From a virus, in the IMG/VR virus record IMGVR_UViG_3300027741_000108, positions 1-47,255 of that record: 47,255 bases of DNA, one strand, 5' to 3'. The position numbers and the translations under genes are program-made. Under the pieces are notes generated by a model that did not search any database, was not told the origin of the DNA, and was given only the letters and a program-made list of their open reading frames with translations. Positions 5,677 through 13,412 of the stretch are shown piece by piece (within the stretch, counting starts at the first letter, position 1; every line of letters begins with the position of its first letter).

Positions 5677-8535
5677 TTAAATGAATACTCCAGTTTTTGG
5701 GAATTTAATATATTTATCCTCGACATTAGGATCTAGATAAAATCTATCTTTATTACTAACAAATCTAGTTGAGTCGGAATCAAAAGTTGTTGGTTTTCTA
5801 TTTTTTATGATTTGCAAGTTTGTAAGAGGATCTATAATCAATGTGTTTTTAAATTCTCTCCAAGTTATATCATAGCCATGTATGGCATAATGATCCAAAC
5901 ATAGATTTTTCCCCCCATATATATTTCCATTTTTTATAGTAACAATATCGCCCGGGGCAGACAATTCTAATACGTTCAAAAATAAATATCCGTTACTATC
6001 AATAGTTATTTGATAAACCGCCGATCTTTCATTATCTGCTCCGGTTATCAATTGGTTCAAATAGCCTGGTATGATTCTATTATTTGCATAATCAACCCAA
6101 CCAGTTGAATAGTCATTGATGGAAATATAACCGCTACTTTGAATTAAAATTACAGTATCACCATCAACAACGCTATTTTGGCCATCAAAAATATTTCCCG
6201 CAATTAAATCAGAAACCAATTTACCCGATATTTGTGAATAGGTTGCATCAATAGCCCAATCAACGTTGCCTTTTATTCTATAACATTCAGCAACACTGAC
6301 TTTTTGGTCAAGATAACACGGGATTCCTTGAATAAATTGTTTTTTGGTAATGTCATAGTATTTGCTCAGAACATTGTCCAATAGATACCTATCCGTAGTA
6401 AATTCAATATTATTAAATAACACATTATTGGATTTGAGTCGGTATGCTATTGTTTTGCTGCCGCCAGGCTCAGTATAAGCCAAAACAACAGCCGGAATAT
6501 ATCCTAAAGGCGGATCAAAGAGTGAAATAGAATTGGGGTTTGGTTGCATTGACGTCATCCATTTTGGTAATGGGGATTTTTCATTGATTGGAATATGATC
6601 AATAACTTGTTTACTCATATTCCCCAAACCATTGGGACATAACTTGGTTTGATCAACACCATTAACAGAATAAAAATTACTGAGTTTTCCCAAATTGATA
6701 TCCTGTTGTGGATATTTTTTCAACCCAGTTTTTGAATCAACACCGAGTTGACTATCAATGACATCCAAGTACACGACCTCATAAATTATATTATAGTTTT
6801 CATCAATCGCGGCTGCTGTTTTTACTTCACCAAAAGTAAATGTCTTGGAATAATGATTTTTTTCAAGAGCCGGCAAATATATTGATAAATCCCCAGGGGG
6901 TAACCCTGTTAAAAATAAAAATTCCAAATAGTGTTTTTTTCCCCACCAAGGAACAGCTGATCGATATATCAGATTACTGGGAAAATAATATTCACTTTCA
7001 ATTATTGATTTTAAAAATTTTCTCTGCACTTTATTTGGCATTGCTCTTAGATATAGGGAATCATAAGGCTCCTTGTAAGACACATTTACTCTTAGGTTGA
7101 ATGTTTTTTCACTATAATATTTAAAATACAGATCATGAGCAATGACTGTGAATGAATATTGTCTATCAAAGAGCGTTTTGTCTTGATCCAAAGTTAGACT
7201 TCCACCATCCAGGCTGAAATGCCTAAAACTGACCCTGCCCGAAAGTTCCCCGGTAGATAGCAACACTACTCCTTGTGGAGTTCTACTATATTTCAATGGA
7301 CTTAATCTATAATATAATTTAGAATTAGTGTTCGTCACTGCCTGCACTCTTAAACTACTAAAGCTTCCATTATCTATAGTTCCCAAATCACTATCAGTAA
7401 TCCAATGAATTTCATCGTTATAGTCCCCAAGAACCGTCATATTGAAATTTGTTTTTGGTCCAGAGTACTCTCTACCCAACTTTTTTCTAGCATATATTTG
7501 AAAAGTATGATTGGAATTTGTTTTATTTTGCTTAAAAAAGTGCCCAGTATACCAACCTGATTGATTGTTCAGGCCTATGCCAACTGGCATTGGGTAGTCA
7601 CTAGAATCAAGACCGCCTTGACCAAAACCAACTTCTCCATCCTGATCAAATCCACCATTGTCTGGACTAGTTATTTCATAATAAATTTCATCATTATCCA
7701 GATCCCTTGCATTAAATTTAAATGCAAAGTTGGTATCATGCCTTGACAACTCCATTCTCACTTGCGGCAAAGTTTTGGATTCTTCAATGATATAGGGCAA
7801 GTAACCATTTTGTGAAGCATCTAATTTAGAAAAATCATAGGATAAAGGATATGTTCTATCAGCCCGCACAGTATAGTTCCTGGGTAGTACTTCTATTTTA
7901 TAAGATTTTCTATTTTGATAGATCCCGTCATCTGCCTCCATAGTGAATTGATAAACACTGGCATTTTGTGGTCTAGTGGCATCTAAGAAATACATGTCCC
8001 ATGCAGATTTGTCCCAACCATATTGGTTTAATGTTTGGTCTGTTATTTTATTACCAAGAAACCCATGAATTTTTCCATCAGAACTGATAGTTATTCCCTC
8101 TGGGATTTTTCCATTGGCTAAGCGCCATGTTATTGGCCTAATTTGCCCAAAAGTGTCTAAATTGATCTGATGGAAAAACTTTTCACCATCTATAAAAGTT
8201 CCTAAAAATTCTTCTTCTGGAACAATACCTATATTTGTCAATGTTGAAACTATAAAATTAAATGTCTTATCGGCAATGACACCAGAACTATCCCAGGCTC
8301 TAACTGTAAATTCAATTATTGAATCAAATTCTTTTGTGTTAGATTTAAGTGTATTAGCAACCCCATATAACAAACCCGAATCTGATAATTTTACACCTGT
8401 TGGAATACTTCCAGAAATCATTGAATAGAAAACCTCAGAAGACTCCGTCGACTTAGCTTTTAATTGAATTTCAAAGTAAGCGTGTTCCTCGATGATTCCT
8501 AAACTATTGGGTGTTATCCATTTTAATTTTCTCAT
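5677..8535 (-). CDS. Large tail fibre/appendage protein with Ig-like domains
   Basis: 952 residues starting MRKLKWITPNSLGIIEEHAY. Several putative-Ig (cadherin-like) repeats are visible, with the signature of short predicates such as GSIPTGVKLSDSGLLYGV, GKIPEGITISSDGKIHG and LSTGELSGRV, each ending a beta-sandwich of about 90-110 residues. These cover roughly the first half; the C-terminal half is beta-rich and unrecognised. Such proteins form distal virion fibres that bind host surfaces. A frame extending to 8580 begins with TTG inside the late promoter, so the ATG at 8535 is used. No strong ribosome site is visible. Confidence 0.75.
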   Translation of the reverse strand: MRKLKWITPNSLGIIEEHAYFEIQLKAKSTESSEVFYSMISGSIPTGVKLSDSGLLYGVANTLKSNTKEFDSIIEFTVRAWDSSGVIADKTFNFIVSTLTNIGIVPEEEFLGTFIDGEKFFHQINLDTFGQIRPITWRLANGKIPEGITISSDGKIHGFLGNKITDQTLNQYGWDKSAWDMYFLDATRPQNASVYQFTMEADDGIYQNRKSYKIEVLPRNYTVRADRTYPLSYDFSKLDASQNGYLPYIIEESKTLPQVRMELSRHDTNFAFKFNARDLDNDEIYYEITSPDNGGFDQDGEVGFGQGGLDSSDYPMPVGIGLNNQSGWYTGHFFKQNKTNSNHTFQIYARKKLGREYSGPKTNFNMTVLGDYNDEIHWITDSDLGTIDNGSFSSLRVQAVTNTNSKLYYRLSPLKYSRTPQGVVLLSTGELSGRVSFRHFSLDGGSLTLDQDKTLFDRQYSFTVIAHDLYFKYYSEKTFNLRVNVSYKEPYDSLYLRAMPNKVQRKFLKSIIESEYYFPSNLIYRSAVPWWGKKHYLEFLFLTGLPPGDLSIYLPALEKNHYSKTFTFGEVKTAAAIDENYNIIYEVVYLDVIDSQLGVDSKTGLKKYPQQDINLGKLSNFYSVNGVDQTKLCPNGLGNMSKQVIDHIPINEKSPLPKWMTSMQPNPNSISLFDPPLGYIPAVVLAYTEPGGSKTIAYRLKSNNVLFNNIEFTTDRYLLDNVLSKYYDITKKQFIQGIPCYLDQKVSVAECYRIKGNVDWAIDATYSQISGKLVSDLIAGNIFDGQNSVVDGDTVILIQSSGYISINDYSTGWVDYANNRIIPGYLNQLITGADNERSAVYQITIDSNGYLFLNVLELSAPGDIVTIKNGNIYGGKNLCLDHYAIHGYDITWREFKNTLIIDPLTNLQIIKNRKPTTFDSDSTRFVSNKDRFYLDPNVEDKYIKFPKTGVFI

Positions 8536-8569
8536 GATGACTATTTTTTTAGTTTCGTGAATATACTTA

Positions 8570-8577
8570 TATTTATA
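8570..8577 (-). promoter_or_regulatory. T4-type late promoter box (minus)
   Basis: Exact TATAAATA, 34 bp before the ATG of the Ig-like fibre gene. With the plus-strand box at 8606-8613 it forms a divergent late promoter pair. Confidence 0.6.
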
Positions 8578-8605
8578 CAATAAATAATATCGTTTATCAA
8601 CAAAG

Positions 8606-8613
8606 TATAAATA
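8606..8613 (+). promoter_or_regulatory. T4-type late promoter box (plus)
   Basis: Exact TATAAATA on the plus strand, 27 bp before the ATG at 8641. It would drive the radical SAM cassette at the same time as the divergent tail-fibre genes. Confidence 0.6.
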
Positions 8614-8640
8614 ATTATATATTTTTATTACTTAGATATT

Positions 8641-9153
8641 ATGACTATTAAAACTAGAGGAAGTGGTGCTTTATCCATCAGTGAAATTGCTGCCGAAATA
8701 GGTCCAGGCACAGCAACCAATTTAGCTTTTTTACGTGACCAAATACTTCCCGAAATATGGGGGAAACCGCTGGCACCAATGTCCATATTTTATGGATTGA
8801 CTTACTATCAAAATTATATGCGTGGTAATTGCAATAATGGTAATTGCGGTGGAGCGACTGGTACTACGAATTGCGCAAATTGTGACGCCAGACCATGGTT
8901 ACAACGAGCTTGTAATAGTCCATCTCCGCCACAATATCAATGTTCAGCTTGCGCCTGCAAGAAAGAATGGTGGGAAGTGCTAGTAGATTTTTTTGTCGCC
9001 ATAGTTGTCGTTGCCGCCGTATATTGGGCCTATTCGACTGGTGTTGGAGGACTATTAGATCCAGTAACAACAGCCAACGCCTTGGACTCAGCAATTAACA
9101 TGGAGGCGGGGACGTCTTCGAAAATTTTGAATGTTGGAGCAACCTTAGCTTAA
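8641..9153 (+). CDS. Cys-rich appendage-like protein, candidate substrate of the radical SAM enzyme
   Basis: 170 residues. Residues 5-58 (TRGSGALSISEIAAEIG ... MSIFYGLTYY) follow the short 'xLSxSEIxxEfG...lS.fYG' opening common in phage virion and appendage proteins (recalled). Residues 61-107 form a Gly/Asn/Cys-rich tract with eight cysteines at about 64, 69, 78, 81, 91, 101, 104 and 106, including NCNNGNC, NCANC and CSACAC. A single hydrophobic segment lies at about 112-131, then a small-residue-rich tail. The next gene encodes a radical SAM/SPASM enzyme, which makes this tract a plausible modification site. That is inference; zinc binding or disulfides are alternatives. Confidence 0.75.
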   Translation: MTIKTRGSGALSISEIAAEIGPGTATNLAFLRDQILPEIWGKPLAPMSIFYGLTYYQNYMRGNCNNGNCGGATGTTNCANCDARPWLQRACNSPSPPQYQCSACACKKEWWEVLVDFFVAIVVVAAVYWAYSTGVGGLLDPVTTANALDSAINMEAGTSSKILNVGATLA

Positions 9154-9180
9154 TTAAACTAAACACTATCAAAAAACATT

Positions 9181-10659
9181 ATGAAATTTCAAATCACGGC
9201 AGAAAAAAATTTTTCTGACAAAAAAACATTCTACTACGACAATGAGCTTAATATCATTAGTGATGAATTTGATAAAATTTTAGGGCCTTCTGATCAGTTA
9301 AAAAGCTATTTTGATGATATCCCAGTTAATTTAGAGGAGACCATACCATTTTCCAAAGATTTTCCGCTAAAAAAATCAAAATCAATTGATTTATTAAAGA
9401 TACAGCTAGGTTTGGGCTGTAATTATTCTTGTGAATATTGTAGTCAAAAATTTGTTGAAAGACCAACAGAAACTAGTAAAAAAGATATTGATGATTTCAT
9501 GTCCAAATTAGATGTCTTAGAATTTTCTGAACAAAAAGGACTAAAAATTGAGTTTTGGGGTGGAGAGCCATTGGTATATTGGAAAACATTGAAACCATTG
9601 GCTGAAAGATTATCAGAAAAATTTAAACAATGGGAAACTAAACCAATGTTTTCGATAATCACTAATGGATCTTTATTAACTGAGGAAATTTGTTCTTGGT
9701 TGATAGAATTTGATTTCTCCGTTGCTATTAGTCATGATGGCCCAAATCAATCTGTCAGAGGACCAGATCCATTTCTAGATCCAAAAAGAAAAAAAATAAT
9801 TTTAGATTTTTATAAAATAATGAAGCCGAAAAATAAAATTAGTTTTAATGCTATGTTGAATGGTAAAAATATTAGCAGAAAAGCTGTTTATGAATGGTTT
9901 TTTGAACTCACTGGAGACAAATCAGTTATCTTAGGTGAGGGCGAAATGGTTGATGCATATGACGATGATGGTATAAATAATTCTTTAACTAGTTTAGAGG
10001 ATCATTTTAAATTTAGGCAAAAATCTTTTGTGGATATATATATGTCAGATGGATATATTGGGTTTACCGGTATCAATGATAAGATAAATCAATTCACAAC
10101 CTCAGTAATATCACAAAAGTTAGAATCAAAATTTTTGGGACAGAAGTGTGGTATGGATAATCCAGGATCTATTGCTGTTGATTTAAAAGGAAATGTAATC
10201 ACTTGCCAAAATGTAAGTGCTTTAGAAACCAGTAAAAATGGCGAAAGTCATTTGGGTGGGAATTTAAGTGATTATGGTAATGTGGAATTTAAGTCAGTCA
10301 CACATTGGAAGTCTAGAGACAGTAAGATTAAATGTAGCGAATGCCCAGTACTACATCTTTGCAAGGGATCATGCATGTTCCTAGATGGTAATTATTGGGA
10401 TGTGTCATGTGAAAATGCATATTCAAATAATATAGCATTATTTGCATTGGCTTTTGCTAAACTCACCAATGGATATATTCCAACACTGATCAAGTCAGAC
10501 ACTCTACCATTACATAGGCAAGATATTTGGGGAACCATTTTTGATCACCAGGAAAGACAAAAGAAAAAAATTATCCCAATAAAAGTAATTAACAAAAAAG
10601 AAATGGTTATAAACGACGTGGAAGTTTATAGCAAATCAATATCAATACAGGAAGTATAA
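9181..10659 (+). CDS. Radical SAM/SPASM-domain enzyme, candidate peptide maturase
   Basis: 492 residues. The radical SAM core carries CNYSCEYC (C80, C84, C87; CX3CX2C), which binds the 4Fe-4S cluster that cleaves S-adenosylmethionine. GGEP (127-130) and the ITNGSLLT strand follow. A C-terminal SPASM domain has seven cysteines (about 323, 342, 385, 388, 394, 398, 410) in the family pattern G-x-V-x-x-C...CxxCx5Cx3C...C, binding auxiliary clusters. This family includes anSMEs and RiPP maturases that form thioether or carbon crosslinks in peptides. It lies 27 nt after the Cys-rich gene, on the same strand. All key residues are present, so it should be active. Confidence 0.9.
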   Translation: MKFQITAEKNFSDKKTFYYDNELNIISDEFDKILGPSDQLKSYFDDIPVNLEETIPFSKDFPLKKSKSIDLLKIQLGLGCNYSCEYCSQKFVERPTETSKKDIDDFMSKLDVLEFSEQKGLKIEFWGGEPLVYWKTLKPLAERLSEKFKQWETKPMFSIITNGSLLTEEICSWLIEFDFSVAISHDGPNQSVRGPDPFLDPKRKKIILDFYKIMKPKNKISFNAMLNGKNISRKAVYEWFFELTGDKSVILGEGEMVDAYDDDGINNSLTSLEDHFKFRQKSFVDIYMSDGYIGFTGINDKINQFTTSVISQKLESKFLGQKCGMDNPGSIAVDLKGNVITCQNVSALETSKNGESHLGGNLSDYGNVEFKSVTHWKSRDSKIKCSECPVLHLCKGSCMFLDGNYWDVSCENAYSNNIALFALAFAKLTNGYIPTLIKSDTLPLHRQDIWGTIFDHQERQKKKIIPIKVINKKEMVINDVEVYSKSISIQEV

Positions 10660-11384
10660 TGATTATCAAAAACAAAGAAACAAGTGCCGAATTAGACGCA
10701 TTACTTGATGTATTTAATCAAGTTCCCGAAGTGATCAAGGTAACAGTTTCTGATCCAACCGATGTACAACTTTTACAAATAGCATCAAACATAAGAACAT
10801 ATTCGGAGACCCCCACTCTCTTTGAATTTGATTTGAGATTTAATAACATAGATAAGACTATACAAATTTTGTGGCCAAAAGAGTTCTGGTCAAAATTCAA
10901 AACAACCATAATACCAGAACAAACTATTTTGGGATATTCAATAATACTCTCATCCTTCTTTTTCAATGATCGGCCTCAAGATACAGTGATATTTATGTAT
11001 GATTGGGATATTTCGGTATTACATGGGGGATATGTATTAGACCCGATTCCAGTCAGTGATTGGGACCCAAACTTAGTATTATTGACTGATTCTATAAAGA
11101 ACGATATTCCAAGAATTATTAGTTTTTCTGCCCACTACATCGTTGATGATGCTGTATTAGCTGATTTGGAAGAAGGTGCCATTGGCCTGACGGCATATAT
11201 ATCAACAAACATACCTTTAGCTATACTTCCTGGCGGCACACCGTCGACTGGGAAAAAGAGAGTGGAAGCATCAGTTCCCGTGGCCCTTTCATATTTCAAT
11301 GATCCTGAAAAATATAGATTTGTAACAGGTTGGTTTCAATCTTTTATTGATGAATACGATGCTTCAGTATCAACAGGACAATAA
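10659..11384 (+). CDS. Unknown protein coupled to the radical SAM enzyme
   Basis: 241 residues starting MIIKNKETSAELDALLDVFN. Its ATG overlaps the stop of the radical SAM gene by one base (TAATG), with AGGAAG upstream, so the two proteins are probably made together. It looks alpha/beta and soluble, with many aromatic and acidic residues and no Cys motif, Walker motif or membrane segment. I do not recognise it. By position it could be a substrate-recognition partner, a second modifying factor or an appendage chaperone; none of these is shown by the sequence. Confidence 0.75.
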   Translation: MIIKNKETSAELDALLDVFNQVPEVIKVTVSDPTDVQLLQIASNIRTYSETPTLFEFDLRFNNIDKTIQILWPKEFWSKFKTTIIPEQTILGYSIILSSFFFNDRPQDTVIFMYDWDISVLHGGYVLDPIPVSDWDPNLVLLTDSIKNDIPRIISFSAHYIVDDAVLADLEEGAIGLTAYISTNIPLAILPGGTPSTGKKRVEASVPVALSYFNDPEKYRFVTGWFQSFIDEYDASVSTGQ

Positions 11385-11426
11385 TTTTATTAATTCAAAA
11401 ATATAATTATTAGAGATTAATCTAGT

Positions 11427-12518
11427 CTAGATTGCTGATATTACAAAGGCCAGCAATTCCTCATACCTAATACCATAAGTATCACCATTTTCATACTCAT
11501 CATAGCAAAACATTCCATAATCTTGGGCGACTAGTCCCTCTGATTCAAATGCTTGTTTTATTTCTTGAGCATATACCCCGATATGTATTCGGGCTTGGTT
11601 TCCTTTTTTTGACACTGAATCTTTAAATTTAAACGCTTTGATTAAACTTTTAATTTTAATAGCAACAGCTTTTTCAGCATCATTTAATGATCGACCCTGT
11701 TCTTTAAGTCGCGAGTCAGAAGTTTGAATTGAGCCTGATGCAGCATATATACCAGCCCATCTCTGACTTGGTCCTCCAAGTACATATGCATTATCCACTA
11801 CCGGAGAAAAACCAACAGACGGAACGACAACAACAGTTTTATTGCCAAAATAGATATTGCTTCCTTCACTGGTAATTGAATTGGTTGTGGATCCAACTGC
11901 TATGCTACTAACTACAATATTTGGGTTACCTTGTAGATTGGTAGCAGTGCCAGTTACTGAAATAGGCCAGATTCCCGAGGATCCAGCACCCGTGACGCTA
12001 GGAGCACCAACACTATTATAGGAAACTACAATTGCAGAACTACCATTGAATGTTGTTCCAGAAAATGCCCCATTTCCACTATTATTAAATGTAACTGAAT
12101 TGGTGGTGTTTCCACTGACCCCAATACCACCGGCGCCACCGCCCACAGCACTAATAACCCCATTGCTATTAATTAAAATTGTTGTACCATCAACTCTAAC
12201 CCCGCCTAATGTACTAGGGGAAGCTGTTGGTAATATGTATGACCCAGCAGCAGTTCGAATAATTCCACTGCTATTAATTAAAATTGTTGTACCATCAACC
12301 CTAACACCACCAAGTGCATTAGGCGTAGCCATTGGTAATATGTATGACCCGCCGCTGGCACCGCCAGAAACATAGTTTAACGAATTCCAAGGATTTACCC
12401 CATCACCAATTTTTAATTTGCCTGTATTATATTCAAAACCAGGCTCACCTTGAGCCAATACAGGGTTGGCGTCAGTCCAAGTTGCCGCCGCATCTCTTCT
12501 AAATTTGATTTTTGCCAC
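11427..12518 (-). CDS. Tail fibre with Mtd-like N-terminus and C-terminal S74 chaperone domain
   Basis: 363 residues. The N-terminus (RRDAAATWTDANPVLAQGEP, then GKLKIGDGVNPWNSL) is the short module found at the start of phage tropism and tail-fibre proteins. The middle is Gly/Ser/Thr/Asn-rich beta-helix-like sequence with an internal duplication (SYILP-A-P..LGGVRVDGTT twice). The C-terminal 97 residues start at SDSRLKEQ (S267) and resemble the Peptidase_S74 intramolecular chaperone, which trimerises the fibre and then cuts itself off before the Asp. The start is GTG at 12518 with GGAG upstream. Confidence 0.85.
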   Translation of the reverse strand: MAKIKFRRDAAATWTDANPVLAQGEPGFEYNTGKLKIGDGVNPWNSLNYVSGGASGGSYILPMATPNALGGVRVDGTTILINSSGIIRTAAGSYILPTASPSTLGGVRVDGTTILINSNGVISAVGGGAGGIGVSGNTTNSVTFNNSGNGAFSGTTFNGSSAIVVSYNSVGAPSVTGAGSSGIWPISVTGTATNLQGNPNIVVSSIAVGSTTNSITSEGSNIYFGNKTVVVVPSVGFSPVVDNAYVLGGPSQRWAGIYAASGSIQTSDSRLKEQGRSLNDAEKAVAIKIKSLIKAFKFKDSVSKKGNQARIHIGVYAQEIKQAFESEGLVAQDYGMFCYDEYENGDTYGIRYEELLAFVISAI

Positions 12519-12544
12519 TTATTATTCTCCGTTTTTACGTATCT

Positions 12545-13393
12545 TCAAACTTCAATTTCCACATCACCAAAGGCATTTCCACCGTCTACTTCATAAGTTT
12601 CAAAATTTGAAGAACTGTTACCACCATCTATTTCATGAATTTCTAAAGGTTTTAATCTAGACGATAATTCGTCTAATGCTGTCTGTACAGTATTTATTGT
12701 AGGTTTTCCAATCCAGTTACTTTCGATAGTAGGAATATATTCATTAGTGCCACCACCACCGCCCACACCTTGGGCTCCAAATATATTTTGTTTTGTTGTT
12801 CCTATGAGTGCAAAAGTTAGCCCTGGAGAAATAGTCGCAGACATTCCTGGAAATATAAACTCATCAGCTAAAGTAAACGTTTTATCCTTGCTCCACAATC
12901 CAACAAAAGTTTTTCCTATGTAGAATTTCATAACTACATGAGACGCCCCACCTTTATCCAGAACAGTTTCGGCCACAGAACCAGTCAGACCCTGGGAATA
13001 AGTCCAATAAGGACCAATAATTAGCCAATCTTTTCCAGTCCAAATATTGAGTTGGTTAGTTTTCTGATTCCACCATTGATCACCAATTTTTGGATTAACT
13101 GGCTTACTAATGCCAACCTGGGAATACGCAAGATCTAACCAAGAATGGTCATGAGTGAATATTTTTAAAACTTTTTTACCAGAATCATACCAAAGTTGCC
13201 CCACCAATGGGTTTGTTGGCGGATCAATATTAGAAAAATTCTCTAAGAGATGAACAAAATTTTCATTCATTAACTTCCCATACCCAACAAAATTTTTACC
13301 AACTAAATTTATATTAGAGTATTCATTATTAAAAGTGCCATCTTGAACTGTTGTTAAAACACTTTTATCCGATAGTGGTATAGAGTATGACAT
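12545..13393 (-). CDS. Tail fibre/appendage protein, paralogue of the next upstream fibre
   Basis: 282 residues. The first 115 residues (LVGKNFVGYGKLMNENFVHL, then PTNPLVGQLWYDS and GDQWWNQKTNQLNIWTGKDW) parallel the start of the 613-aa fibre. The middle has a Gly5 run. The C-terminus ends with two DGGN motifs (IDGGNSSS and VDGGNAFG), also seen at the end of the 15764-16288 product. It lacks the S74 domain of its paralogue. A structural role at the tail or baseplate is inferred from family resemblance and position. Confidence 0.75.
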   Translation of the reverse strand: MSYSIPLSDKSVLTTVQDGTFNNEYSNINLVGKNFVGYGKLMNENFVHLLENFSNIDPPTNPLVGQLWYDSGKKVLKIFTHDHSWLDLAYSQVGISKPVNPKIGDQWWNQKTNQLNIWTGKDWLIIGPYWTYSQGLTGSVAETVLDKGGASHVVMKFYIGKTFVGLWSKDKTFTLADEFIFPGMSATISPGLTFALIGTTKQNIFGAQGVGGGGGTNEYIPTIESNWIGKPTINTVQTALDELSSRLKPLEIHEIDGGNSSSNFETYEVDGGNAFGDVEIEV

Positions 13394-13412
13394 TGTATTT
13401 TTGATTGATGAT

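Noticed and set aside
8578-8580. TTG at 8580 as start of the Ig-like fibre
   Set aside because: It lies inside the late promoter box and adds 15 non-conserved residues; the ATG at 8535 is more plausible.
11418-11433. Palindrome AATCTAG-T-CTAGATT as an attachment site or terminator
   Set aside because: It overlaps the end of the 363-aa fibre gene, has no T-run and there is no integrase; too short to support either call.
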